Shown piece by piece: positions 6,997 through 15,286 of a stretch of 64,000 nt of DNA; within the stretch, counting starts at the first letter, position 1, and each line of letters begins with the position of its first letter. Made by a program: the position numbers and the translations under genes. The stretch covers positions 806,001 to 870,000 of the forward strand of contig CBDCNH010000011.1 of assembly GCA_965219015.1 (NCBI GenBank), written 5' to 3'. The DNA is from CBDCNH01 sp965219015 (GTDB taxonomy: Bacteria; Pseudomonadota; Alphaproteobacteria; Rhodobacterales; Rhodobacteraceae). Under the pieces are notes generated by a model. That model searched no databases and was not told the DNA's origin. It saw nothing but the letters and a program-made list of their open reading frames with translations.

Positions 6997-8397
6997 ATGA
7001 CCTCGCCAGACGATTCTGCCCCTGACACACGACCGCTCTCACGGCCGGACCTGCTGCGCGGTCCGGCGCTGGACGGGAAAGGGATGGGCGGGAACGGGCT
7101 GGGCGGGAAAAGGCCGGGCTGGAAAGGGCTGGCCTTTCTCGATGGGTTGTCGTTCGCACGCGCAAGGGTCCACGAGATCTGTGGTCCGGCACGGCGCACC
7201 CTGGCGCTGATGGTGGCCGCCGAGGGACCGCTCGCAGCAGGGCATCTCCTGGGCGGCGAGGGCGCGGGACAGGTGCCGGACACGAGGCAGGCGGACTCGA
7301 GGCAGGCGGGCGCGAGGCAGGCGGGCGCGAGGCAGGCGGATCGGGCGGCAGGCGCGGCGGGCACCGCATCGGTGGATCCCTACCGGTTCTCTCGCGACGG
7401 GCCCGCCCGGCACGGCGGACCTCTCCGGGCCGGGCCGCTTGCGGGCACCATGCCTGGCGGTCCCGCTCGGGCGGCGGGACCGGGTGCTTCCCGGACGGGT
7501 GCTTCCCGGACGGGTACTTCACGGACGGGGGCATCCGGTCCTGCTCCGGCCGGCCTTACCTTGGATCGCTCTGGCAAGGGCGGCTTCGACACGGGCCGCT
7601 TTGACATGGGCTGCTCCGGACCGGGCCGCTCCGGGCCGGGCGGCTCCGGGCCGGGCCACCGTGCAGACGGACCGGACATCGACCGCCCTGACCGCGCGGC
7701 GATGCGCCAGCGCCCGCCTGCCGCGGACGGGACCGACTTCATCGTCTGGATCGCGGCGGAGCACGAAGGCGAGCGGCTGCATGCGGCGGGGGTGGCGGGG
7801 CTCGTCGATCCCGCGCGCCTCGTCCTCGTGGCGCCCAAGCGCGAGGCGGACGTGCTCTGGGCGGTCGAGGAGGCGCTACGGTCGGGGGCGGTGGCGCTGG
7901 TGATCGCCGATCTCACGACGCCGCCGAACCTCGTCGCGGTACGCCGGTTGCATCTCGCGGCCGAGGCGGGAGCGGCGCAGGGGCGCATCCGGCCGACGGG
8001 GCTCCTTCTCACGCCGGGCGACGGCGGCGCGCAGGGGGTGGAGAGCCGCTGGCATGTCGCCCCCCGGCACCGACCGGGCCGGACGGGCTGGCATCTCGAG
8101 CGCCGCCGCGCCCGGATGGCGACGCCGCGCGCCTGGAGCCTCGACGGCCCGGCGCTCCGCCTCGGCCCCGCCGATCCCAGGCCGAACGCCGCTTCGGCGC
8201 CGGAGGTCCGGTCGCTCGCGGCACCGGCCCGCTGCACCTGCGACCGACCGGACGATGCCGCCGGCGAAGCCCCGCATCTCGCACCCGACTGCGGGCCCTC
8301 GCCCTGCATCCTTCCGGATCGACCCAGCCCCGATCGACCCGTGCCCGGCCCGGCGCCAGACCTCTTGCGGCGGCATCGCGAGGGCGCGGGACGCTAG
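6997..8397 (+). CDS. imuA: ImuA-like SOS mutagenesis protein with repeat insertion
   Basis: Conserved blocks match the ImuA (SulA/RecA-like) accessory protein of the ImuA-ImuB-DnaE2 translesion mutasome: ARVHEICGPARRTLALMVAA near residue 52, FIVWIAAEHEGERLHAAGVA near 249, LVLVAPKREADVLWAVEEAL near 275, LVAVRRLHLAAEAGA, GLLLTPGDGGAQGVESRWH, and WHLERRRARMATPRAW near 370. Between the first two blocks lie about 175 residues of Gly/Arg/Pro-rich pentapeptide repeats, and about 85 further low-complexity residues follow the last block. The total of 466 residues is roughly twice the family norm. No imuB or full dnaE2 follows; the next gene is an MFS permease. A LexA box precedes the start. It could be functional with a disordered loop, or be drifting. 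Confidence 0.75.
   Translation: MTSPDDSAPDTRPLSRPDLLRGPALDGKGMGGNGLGGKRPGWKGLAFLDGLSFARARVHEICGPARRTLALMVAAEGPLAAGHLLGGEGAGQVPDTRQADSRQAGARQAGARQADRAAGAAGTASVDPYRFSRDGPARHGGPLRAGPLAGTMPGGPARAAGPGASRTGASRTGTSRTGASGPAPAGLTLDRSGKGGFDTGRFDMGCSGPGRSGPGGSGPGHRADGPDIDRPDRAAMRQRPPAADGTDFIVWIAAEHEGERLHAAGVAGLVDPARLVLVAPKREADVLWAVEEALRSGAVALVIADLTTPPNLVAVRRLHLAAEAGAAQGRIRPTGLLLTPGDGGAQGVESRWHVAPRHRPGRTGWHLERRRARMATPRAWSLDGPALRLGPADPRPNAASAPEVRSLAAPARCTCDRPDDAAGEAPHLAPDCGPSPCILPDRPSPDRPVPGPAPDLLRRHREGAGR
7077..7670. repeat. 15-bp (pentapeptide) repeats inside imuA-like gene
   Basis: Several clusters of 15-bp units are visible. At 7275-7340 the codons give RQA-DS, RQA-GA, RQA-GA, RQA-D. At 7483-7535 they give SRTGA, SRTGT, SRTGA. 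At 7612-7665 they give SGPGR, SGPGG, SGPGH. A looser set near 7077-7130 gives GKGMG, GNGLG, GKRPG. All are in phase with the coding frame, so expansion keeps the gene open. This is a coding minisatellite. Confidence 0.8.
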
Positions 8398-8524
8398 CAC
8401 GGACCACCGCCGCGCAAGGTGGCGAACGCAGCCTGCCACGGGACGGACAGCGACAGGCGAGCCGCAGCCGCGCTGCACTCGCCTTACGGGAGAACAGGGG
8501 TGGGCTTCCGGGGCAAGCTTTGCG

Positions 8525-9808
8525 ATGGTTCGCCGAAATCCGGTTGCCATGCGCCTCATCGTCACCTTCGCCGCCCTCTTCGCCTCCGTCGTGCTCCTGC
8601 AGCTCGGGTCGGGCGGGGTGGCGCCGCTCGACGCGATCTCGGGGCTGGCGCTCGGCTTCAGCACGGCCGAGGTCGGGCTTCTCGGGTCGGCGCATTTCCT
8701 CGGCTTCTTCGTCGGCTGCTGGTGGGCGCCGCGGCTGATGGGCGAGGTCGGCCACAGCCGCGCCTTCGCGGCCTTCACCGCGGCGGGCACCATCGGCATC
8801 CTGTCGCACATGCTCGTCGTCTCGCCGCTCGCCTGGGGGCTGATGCGGGTGGCGTCGGGGATCTGCATCGCGGGGTGCTACACCGTCATCGAGGCCTGGC
8901 TGCAGGCCAAGGTCACCAACGCGACCCGCGGCCGCGCGATGGGCGTCTACCGCTTCGTCGACATCACCGGCAGCCTCGGGGCGCAGCTCTTCATCGGCGT
9001 GCTCGCACCGGCGAGCTACGTCTCCTACAACCTCCTCGCGCTCCTCTGCTGTGCTGCGCTCTTCCCGCTGACGCTGAGCCGTGTGGCACCGCCCGAGAGC
9101 CCCGCGGCGCCGCGCCTCCGGCCGCGCATGGCCTGGGACCGGTCGCCGCTGGCTGCCGCGGGCGTCGTCGTGTCGGGGATCACCGGCGCCGCCTACCGGA
9201 TGGTCGGGCCGATCTACGGGCTTGCCGTCGGGCTCTCGGCGGACCGCATCGCGCTCTTCCTCGCGGCCTACGTGCTCGGCGGCGCGCTGGCGCAGCTGCC
9301 GGTGGGCGCGCTCGCCGACCGCTACGACCGCCGCTACGTCCTGATCGGGCTGTCGATCGCGACCGCGGCCGCTGCCGGGCTCACGATGATGGCGAGCGGA
9401 ATGGGCGCCGTTGCCATCTTCTGCGCTGCAGCACTCTTCGGCGCCACGACGATACCGATCTACTCGGTCTCCTGCGCCCACGCGCACGACTTCGCCGCCC
9501 CCATCGAACGCGTCGAGCTGTCCGCCGCGCTGATGTTCCTCTACGCCCTCGGCGCCATCGCGAGCCCCGTCCTCGCCTCGGCGATCATCGCGGGCTTCGG
9601 GCCGGATGCGATGTTCCTGTTCCTTGGCATCGCTCATCTTTTGTTGGTCGCGTTCGGGCTTTTGCGCGCCCGCGCCCGGCCGGCGCCGGACGCCCGCACG
9701 GCCTATGTCGCCGTGCCGCGCACGTCGTTCACGATCGGTCGCCTGATCGGCCGAGGCGACGCGGCAACACATCGGCGAGATACCGCGACCTCGTTTAACC
9801 GGCGTTAA
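8525..9808 (+). CDS. MFS transporter, YcaD-like
   Basis: This is a 427-residue, twelve-span major facilitator. The N-terminal half has LGFFVGCWWAPRLMGEVGHS and GLMRVASGICIAGCYTVIEA. The middle loop motif GALADRYDRRYVLIGL is the classic MFS loop 8-9 signature. The general layout resembles the YcaD/UMF2 group. The ATG at 8525 is chosen; a second ATG at 8549 starts closer to the first helix and is possible, as neither has a strong ribosome site. Cargo is unknown. The open frame extends far upstream, but only because of the high GC. Confidence 0.85.
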   Translation: MVRRNPVAMRLIVTFAALFASVVLLQLGSGGVAPLDAISGLALGFSTAEVGLLGSAHFLGFFVGCWWAPRLMGEVGHSRAFAAFTAAGTIGILSHMLVVSPLAWGLMRVASGICIAGCYTVIEAWLQAKVTNATRGRAMGVYRFVDITGSLGAQLFIGVLAPASYVSYNLLALLCCAALFPLTLSRVAPPESPAAPRLRPRMAWDRSPLAAAGVVVSGITGAAYRMVGPIYGLAVGLSADRIALFLAAYVLGGALAQLPVGALADRYDRRYVLIGLSIATAAAAGLTMMASGMGAVAIFCAAALFGATTIPIYSVSCAHAHDFAAPIERVELSAALMFLYALGAIASPVLASAIIAGFGPDAMFLFLGIAHLLLVAFGLLRARARPAPDARTAYVAVPRTSFTIGRLIGRGDAATHRRDTATSFNRR

Positions 9809-9883
9809 TTTTGCAGTTGCGAAATCCTTACCGTCTCGTTAATTCGACGCGTGTGTGAGTACTCGACCAACAAGGATCCTGCT

Positions 9884-10390
9884 ATGAGCCTCCTTACCAA
9901 AACCTTTACGGCGGCTGCCGTTGCCATCGCGCTTCCTGCGATGGCGCAAGCGGTGACGGTCACGACCGACATCTCTGCGGACCAGCCGTATACCTTCAGC
10001 TACGATCTCTTTCCGAACACGACCAACGAGTTCATCTTCAACGTCACCGAAGACCTCGACATCGACGGGTTCGCGCTTTCCGGCACGGGCACCAACAGCG
10101 GCGTCGACCTGAGCGACGTTCGTTTTGGCTTCGCGCTGCCGGCGGACGGCAAGTTCACCGTCATCACGGCGGGCACCATCGCGGCCGGCTTCGGCTTCCT
10201 CGAAGGCGGCAGCTTCATGGCTGGCGACACGTTCATGATCTACTTCACCGACGGCGTGAAGAACAAGGTCGGCACGACGCTGTCGTTCGACACGACCTCG
10301 CCCGCGGCAGTTCCGCTGCCTGCGGCCGGCGGTCTCCTCGTGCTGGCGATCGGGGCCGTTGCGGCCGCGCGCCGGAAAAAATCCGCCTGA
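9884..10390 (+). CDS. VPLPA-CTERM sorting-domain surface protein
   Basis: The 168-residue precursor has a signal peptide (to about AMAQA at residue 22). A beta-rich, Asp/Thr-rich middle follows, then a C-terminal tail with AVPLPAAGGLLVLAIGAVAA and the basic end ARRKKSA. That motif-helix-basic tail is the VPLPA form of PEP-CTERM signals, processed by an exosortase in Rhodobacterales. AAGGA seven bases before 9884 sets the start. No exosortase is in the window, so the enzyme must be elsewhere. The strong hairpin after the stop suggests a single-gene transcript. The role of the mature domain is unknown. Confidence 0.8.
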   Translation: MSLLTKTFTAAAVAIALPAMAQAVTVTTDISADQPYTFSYDLFPNTTNEFIFNVTEDLDIDGFALSGTGTNSGVDLSDVRFGFALPADGKFTVITAGTIAAGFGFLEGGSFMAGDTFMIYFTDGVKNKVGTTLSFDTTSPAAVPLPAAGGLLVLAIGAVAAARRKKSA

Positions 10391-10424
10391 GGCCTGCGGG
10401 CTTCAAGACGGTCCGAATTTCAGG

Positions 10425-10453
10425 GCGGCGCCGGGGAACCGGCGCCGCTTTTT
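10425..10453 (+). terminator. Rho-independent terminator
   Basis: A perfect 10-bp stem (GCGGCGCCGG with CCGGCGCCGC), a GGAA tetraloop and five T residues directly after. It lies 34 bases past the VPLPA-CTERM gene stop and separates it from metG. Confidence 0.9.
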
Positions 10454-10511
10454 CATGCCGGCCCGACAGGTCGGTGTAGCCCTCCCGCAGCCTCCGGGCT
10501 AGACACCGCCG

Positions 10512-12236
10512 ATGCGCCGCATCCTCATCACCTCCGCCCTGCCCTACATCAACGGGATCAAGCATCTCGGCACGCTGATCGGCAGCCAGCTTCCTGCGGA
10601 CCTCTACGCCCGCTACATGCGCGCGCGCGGCCACGAGGTGCTCTTCCTCTGCGCGACCGACGAGCACGGCACCCCGGCCGAGCTCGCCGCCGCCAAGGCG
10701 GGCGAGCCGGTCGCCGCGTACTGCGCGCGGCTCCATGCCGTGCAGGCCGACATCGCGACCGGCTTCCGGCTGTCGTTCGACCACTTCGGCCGCTCCTCGA
10801 GCGCGCGGAACCGCGTGCTCACCCAGCATTTCGCGGCCCGGCTCGACGCGGCGGGGCTCATCGCCGAGGTCGAGGAGCGCCAGGTCTACTCGCCCGCCGA
10901 CGGCCGCTTCCTGCCCGACCGCTACATCGAGGGCACCTGCCCGAACTGCGGCTACTTCCCGGCCCGCGGCGACCAGTGCGAGAACTGCACGAAGCCCCTT
11001 GACCCCACGATCCTGATCCACCCTCGCTCGGTGCTCTCGGGCGCCACGGACCTCGAGGTCCGCGCCACGCGCCACCTGCACCTGCGCCAATCGCTCCTGC
11101 GGGACCGCCTCGCCGCCTGGATCGACGCGCAGGCGGACTGGCCGGTGCTGACCACCTCCATCGCGAAGAAGTGGCTCACCGACGGCGAGGGCCTGCAGGA
11201 CCGCGGCATCACCCGCGACCTCGACTGGGGCGTGCCGGTGCAGCGCGGCCCCGAGCCCTGGCCCGGCATGGAGGGCAAGGTCTTCTACGTCTGGTTCGAC
11301 GCGCCCATCGAATACATCGCCGCCACCGCCGAATGGGCCGACGCGGCCGGCCAGCCCGACGCCGCATGGGAGCGCTGGTGGCGCTCCGACAAGGGAGCCC
11401 ACGACGTGCGCTACGTCGAGTTCATGGGCAAGGACAACGTGCCCTTCCACACGCTGAGCTTTCCCGCGACGATCATGGGCGCCAACTTCGACGGCGCGGA
11501 GCCGTGGAAGCTCGTCGACTACATCAAGGCGTCGAACTACCTCACCTACGACGGCGGCCAGTTCTCGACGAGCCAGGGCCGCGGCGTGTTCCTCGACCAG
11601 GCGCTCGACATCCTGCCGTCCGACTGCTGGCGCTGGTGGCTCCTCAGCCACGCGCCCGAGAACGCCGACGCAGAGTTCACCTGGGAGAACTTCCAAGCCT
11701 CGGTGAACAAGGATCTGGCCGACGTGCTCGGCAACTTCGTGAGCCGCGTGACGAAGTTCGCCCGCGCCCGCTTCGGCGAGGCGGTCCCCGTCGGAGGGAC
11801 TCCCGACGCCCGCGCGGACGCGCTCGTCGCCGACCTTGACGCCCGCGTCGCGGCCTACGCGCGCCACATGGAGGCGATCGAGATCCGCAAGGCCGCGGCA
11901 GAGCTGCGCGGCATCTGGGTGTCGGGCAACGAATACCTGCAGGCCGCGGCGCCTTGGACGGTCGTGAAGACCGATCCCGATGCCGCCGCCGCGATCATCC
12001 GGCTCTCGTTCAACCTGATGCGACTTTCCGCCGTGCTGTCGCGTCCCTTCATCCCCGACGCCGCGGAGGCGATCATGGTGGCGCTCGGCTCGCAGGACTG
12101 GTCCTGGCCCGACGACGTCCCCGCCGCGATGGCATCCGTGCCCGCCGGTCAGATGTTCGCCGTGCCCGACGTGCTCTTCCGCAAGATCACCGACGACGAG
12201 CGCATGGACTGGGAAGCCCGGTTCGCCGGCGCCTGA
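10512..12236 (+). CDS. metG: Methionyl-tRNA synthetase
   Basis: This cytosolic enzyme charges tRNA-Met. The 574-residue class I synthetase has the HIGH-type site HLGTLIG near residue 18. One zinc knuckle is formed by Cys143, 146, 156 and 159 (CPNCGYFPARGDQCENC). The anticodon-binding part follows NADAEFTWENF. The KMSKS loop reads FSTSQ preceded by Gln, a relaxed form I recall from alphaproteobacterial enzymes. The length matches forms lacking the C-terminal tRNA-binding domain. The start follows directly behind the terminator of the previous gene. Confidence 0.95.
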   Translation: MRRILITSALPYINGIKHLGTLIGSQLPADLYARYMRARGHEVLFLCATDEHGTPAELAAAKAGEPVAAYCARLHAVQADIATGFRLSFDHFGRSSSARNRVLTQHFAARLDAAGLIAEVEERQVYSPADGRFLPDRYIEGTCPNCGYFPARGDQCENCTKPLDPTILIHPRSVLSGATDLEVRATRHLHLRQSLLRDRLAAWIDAQADWPVLTTSIAKKWLTDGEGLQDRGITRDLDWGVPVQRGPEPWPGMEGKVFYVWFDAPIEYIAATAEWADAAGQPDAAWERWWRSDKGAHDVRYVEFMGKDNVPFHTLSFPATIMGANFDGAEPWKLVDYIKASNYLTYDGGQFSTSQGRGVFLDQALDILPSDCWRWWLLSHAPENADAEFTWENFQASVNKDLADVLGNFVSRVTKFARARFGEAVPVGGTPDARADALVADLDARVAAYARHMEAIEIRKAAAELRGIWVSGNEYLQAAAPWTVVKTDPDAAAAIIRLSFNLMRLSAVLSRPFIPDAAEAIMVALGSQDWSWPDDVPAAMASVPAGQMFAVPDVLFRKITDDERMDWEARFAGA

Positions 12237-12241
12237 CGAGG

Positions 12242-12760
12242 TCAGCGCAGCGCCGCCGCCAGCTCGTCCACGATCGCCGCCACCGGCTGCGCCACGTCGA
12301 CCGTCACCGCGTCCTCGTCGCGGGCTGGCGGCTCGAGCGTGTCGAACTGGCTCCTGAGCAGCCCCGCCGGCATGAAGTGCCCGGTCCGGTGCTCCATGCG
12401 GTCCTCGATCACCGCATAGTCCGCGGCGAGGTGGATGAACGTGACCGTGCCCGCTGCGGCCCGGATGCGGTCGCGGTAAGCGCGCTTCAAGGCCGAGCAG
12501 CCGAGGATCACCGGTCTGTCCCGCGGGGCCGCGAGCGCCGCGCCCACGCGGTCGAGCCAAGGCCAGCGGTCGGCGTCGGTCAGCGGCTCCCCACGGCCCA
12601 TCTTGGCAATGTTGGCCGCCGGATGCAGGTCGTCGCCGTCGAGGTAGACCGCGCCGAGCCGCGGCGCCAGCGCCTCGCCGACCGTCGTCTTGCCGGTGCC
12701 GGAGACGCCCATCAGGACCATGCGGGAGGGCAGACCTCGATTGACCTCGCGGGGCTCCAT
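12242..12760 (-). CDS. gntK: Gluconokinase
   Basis: The enzyme phosphorylates D-gluconate to 6-phosphogluconate. The P-loop GVSGTGKTT lies near residue 19, followed by DGDDLHPAANIAKMGRGEPL and the LGCSALKRAYRDRIR motif typical of GntK. The enzyme length (about 160-172) is normal. Two starts are possible, ATG 12760 or ATG 12721; neither has a clear ribosome site. It runs toward metG, and is divergent from a hydroxyacid dehydrogenase that is followed by gnd, the enzyme that uses its product. This places the locus in gluconate catabolism. Confidence 0.9.
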   Translation of the reverse strand: MEPREVNRGLPSRMVLMGVSGTGKTTVGEALAPRLGAVYLDGDDLHPAANIAKMGRGEPLTDADRWPWLDRVGAALAAPRDRPVILGCSALKRAYRDRIRAAAGTVTFIHLAADYAVIEDRMEHRTGHFMPAGLLRSQFDTLEPPARDEDAVTVDVAQPVAAIVDELAAALR

Positions 12761-12811
12761 TGCATAGGTTCTGCGACCGGCATCCCTGCCTGTCAACCTG
12801 AGGAGGCCGCC

Positions 12812-13729
12812 ATGCCGAACCCCGAGCTCCTGCAGCTGAGCCCCCTGCCCGAATGGGACCAGACGCCGCTCGAGGCCGCCTTCACGGTTCATCGCAGCCT
12901 CGACGGCGCCGACGCCGCGGCCATCCGCGCGGTCGCGACCGGCGGCGGCACCGGCATCGACGCCGCCACCATCGCGCGGCTTCCCGCGCTCGAGATCGTC
13001 GCGGTCTACGGCGTCGGCTACGACGCGGTGGACCTCGACGCCTGCCGCGAGCGCGGCATCCGCGTCACCAACACGCCCGACGTGCTGACCGACGACGTGG
13101 CCGACCTCGCCGTCGCGATGATGCTGGCGCAGGCCCGCGACATCGTGCCGTCGGACGCCTGGGTCAGGAGCGGCGACTGGGCGGCGAAGGGCAGCTTCCC
13201 GCTGCAGACGCGCATCGGCGGCCGCCGCGCGGGCATCCTCGGGCTCGGGCGCATCGGCCGGGCCATCGCGCACCGCGCCGCGGCCTTCGGCATGGAAATC
13301 GGCTACATGAGCCGCGGCGAGAAGGACGTGGCGCACCGCTACTTTCCCGACGCGGTGGCGCTCGCGGATTGGGCCGACGTGCTCTTCGTCGCCCTCGCCG
13401 CCACGCCCGAGACGCGGCACATCGTCGGCGCCAAGGTGCTCGCAGCACTCGGGCCGGAGGGAATGCTCGTCAACATCTCGCGCGCCTCCAACGTCGACGA
13501 GGCGGCGCTCATCGCGGCGCTCGAGTCGCGCTCGCTCGGCTCCGCGGCGCTCGACGTGTTCGACGGCGAGCCAGATGTCGACCCCGCCTTCGCGACGCTG
13601 CCGAACGTGCTCCTCCAGCCCCACGCGGGCTCGGCCACCCACGACACCCGCCGCGCGATGGGCCAGCTCATGCGCGACAACCTCGCGGCGCATTTCGCCG
13701 GCAAGCCGCTCCTCACCCCCGTCATCTGA
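12812..13729 (+). CDS. D-2-hydroxyacid dehydrogenase (2-ketogluconate/glyoxylate reductase type)
   Basis: This 305-residue NAD(P)-dependent reductase carries the Rossmann fingerprint GILGLGRIGRAIA. The catalytic Arg is in NISRAS, Glu in DVFDGEPDVD, and His in LQPHAGSAT. AGGAGG five bases before the ATG fixes the start. Neighbours are gluconokinase (divergent) and gnd (10 bases downstream), so reduction of a keto-sugar acid such as 2-ketogluconate is a reasonable guess. Glyoxylate or hydroxypyruvate are alternatives, as the family is broad. Confidence 0.88.
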   Translation: MPNPELLQLSPLPEWDQTPLEAAFTVHRSLDGADAAAIRAVATGGGTGIDAATIARLPALEIVAVYGVGYDAVDLDACRERGIRVTNTPDVLTDDVADLAVAMMLAQARDIVPSDAWVRSGDWAAKGSFPLQTRIGGRRAGILGLGRIGRAIAHRAAAFGMEIGYMSRGEKDVAHRYFPDAVALADWADVLFVALAATPETRHIVGAKVLAALGPEGMLVNISRASNVDEAALIAALESRSLGSAALDVFDGEPDVDPAFATLPNVLLQPHAGSATHDTRRAMGQLMRDNLAAHFAGKPLLTPVI

Positions 13730-13739
13730 AGGATCCCGC

Positions 13740-15155
13740 ATGGCCGACGCGCCCGCCACCATCGGCCTCATCGGCCTCGGCACGATGGGATCGAACCTCG
13801 CGCTCAACATCGCCGAGCACGGCTTCCCGATCGCGGTCTTCAACCGCACCACCGCCGTCACCCGCGACTTCGCCGCAGGCGCGGGCCCGCTCGCGGAGAA
13901 GCTCACGCCCTGCGAGACGCTGGAGGCCTTCGTCGCCGCCATCGCGGAGCCGCGCGCGATCATCCTCATGGTCCCCGCCGGCCCCGTCGTCGACGCGCAG
14001 ATCGACGCGCTGCGCCCGCTCCTCGGGCCGCGCGACCTCATCGTCGACGCGGGCAACGCCAACTTCCACGACACGATCGCGCGCAGCAAGCGCGCCGCGG
14101 AGGAAGGCTGGGACTTCCTCGGCATCGGCGTCTCGGGCGGCGAGGAGGGCGCGCGGCACGGTCCCTCGATCATGGGCGGCGGCGGCGACGCCGCCTGGGA
14201 CCGCATTGCGGACGTGCTGACCGCCATCTCGGCGAAGTACGAGGACACCGCCTGCGCGACCCTGATGGGCGCCGACGGCGCGGGCCACTTCGTCAAGGCG
14301 GTCCACAACGGGATCGAATACGCCGACATGCAGATGATTGCCGAGGTCTACGGCGTGATGCGCGACGGCATGGGGCTCGACGCCGCGGCATGCGGCGCGG
14401 TCTTCGACCGCTGGAACGAGGGGCCGCTCGCCTCCTACCTGATCGAGATCGCGGGCCACGTTGCCGCCGCGGCCGATCCCGCGACCGGGGCCGCCATGCT
14501 CGACGTGATCCTCGACCGCGCCGGGCAGAAGGGCACCGGGCGCTGGACCGTGATCGAGGCGCAGCACCTTGGCGCGCCCATCACCGCCATTGAGGCCGCC
14601 GTCGCTGCGCGCAACATGTCCGCGCGCCTCGACGCGCGCCGCGCCGGCGAGGCGCTCTACGGTGCCGCCCCCGAGCGGCTTCAGGAGGGCGCGCTGACAA
14701 TCGCCCTCCTCGAGAAGGCGCTGATCGCCGGCAAGATCCTGTGCTACGCGCAGGGCTTCGACCTGATGGCCGCTGCGTCCGCGTCGTTTGGCTGGAGCCT
14801 GCCGCTGCCGGAGGTCGCGCGGGTCTGGCGCGCGGGCTGCATCATCCGCTCGACGATGCTGAACGACATGGCCGCGGCGCTCGCCGACGACGCCTCGCTC
14901 CTCAACTCCGAGGTCTTCGCAGGGCTCCTTAAGGCCAATGTCGGCGCGCTGCGCGAGGTCGTGGCGCAGTCCGCGCGCCACGGCCTGCCGGTCCCTGCCC
15001 TCGCCGCCGGGCTCACCTCGTTCGACGTGATGCGGACCGCGCGCTCCACCGCCAACATGATCCAGGGCCTGCGGGACTTCTTCGGCGCGCATGGCTTCGA
15101 GCGCGTGGACGGCGGCAGCGGCCACCACGGGCCGTGGGGCGGGAAGGTCCGCTAG
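13740..15155 (+). CDS. gnd: 6-phosphogluconate dehydrogenase (decarboxylating)
   Basis: This is the oxidative pentose phosphate enzyme that converts 6-phosphogluconate to ribulose 5-phosphate with NADP. The 471-residue protein shows the cofactor motif GLIGLGTMGSNLALNIAEHG, the catalytic lysine region GAGHFVKAVHNGIEY, and KGTGRWT in the all-helical C-terminal domain. Length and motifs are those of the long, E. coli-like type. It follows the hydroxyacid dehydrogenase by 10 bases with AAGGA in the gap, so they form an operon. With gluconokinase opposite, gluconate can enter the pathway directly. Confidence 0.95.
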   Translation: MADAPATIGLIGLGTMGSNLALNIAEHGFPIAVFNRTTAVTRDFAAGAGPLAEKLTPCETLEAFVAAIAEPRAIILMVPAGPVVDAQIDALRPLLGPRDLIVDAGNANFHDTIARSKRAAEEGWDFLGIGVSGGEEGARHGPSIMGGGGDAAWDRIADVLTAISAKYEDTACATLMGADGAGHFVKAVHNGIEYADMQMIAEVYGVMRDGMGLDAAACGAVFDRWNEGPLASYLIEIAGHVAAAADPATGAAMLDVILDRAGQKGTGRWTVIEAQHLGAPITAIEAAVAARNMSARLDARRAGEALYGAAPERLQEGALTIALLEKALIAGKILCYAQGFDLMAAASASFGWSLPLPEVARVWRAGCIIRSTMLNDMAAALADDASLLNSEVFAGLLKANVGALREVVAQSARHGLPVPALAAGLTSFDVMRTARSTANMIQGLRDFFGAHGFERVDGGSGHHGPWGGKVR

Positions 15156-15214
15156 CAACCATTTTTTCACGCCGGCCGGGTAACACCCGCCTCGTGCCTG
15201 GTGGGGACCGAAGG

Positions 15215-15286
15215 ATGCTGGTCAACATGATCCTCGCCCTCCTGACGATGGGGATGCTCATCGTCATGGTCGTGCTGCTGTCGTGA
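15215..15286 (+). CDS. Putative 23-residue membrane peptide
   Basis: ATG at 15215 opens MLVNMILALLTMGMLIVMVV followed by LLS and a TGA. This is a single hydrophobic helix with no charge after the start. The stop overlaps the GTG start of the next gene in a GTGA, the arrangement used for translational coupling. A second ATG at 15227 could also start it, with GAAGG upstream. It may be a real leader or membrane peptide, or only a coupling device. No family is known to me. Confidence 0.4.
   Translation: MLVNMILALLTMGMLIVMVVLLS

Noticed and set aside
8009..9772. 587-codon open frame antisense to the MFS gene
   Set aside because: Charged, low-complexity translation without motifs; the plus-strand permease explains the region.
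10245..12560. Very long open frame antisense to metG
   Set aside because: It mirrors the third-codon GC bias of metG, is rich in Arg/Gly/His with no domain, and the sense strand encodes a complete synthetase.
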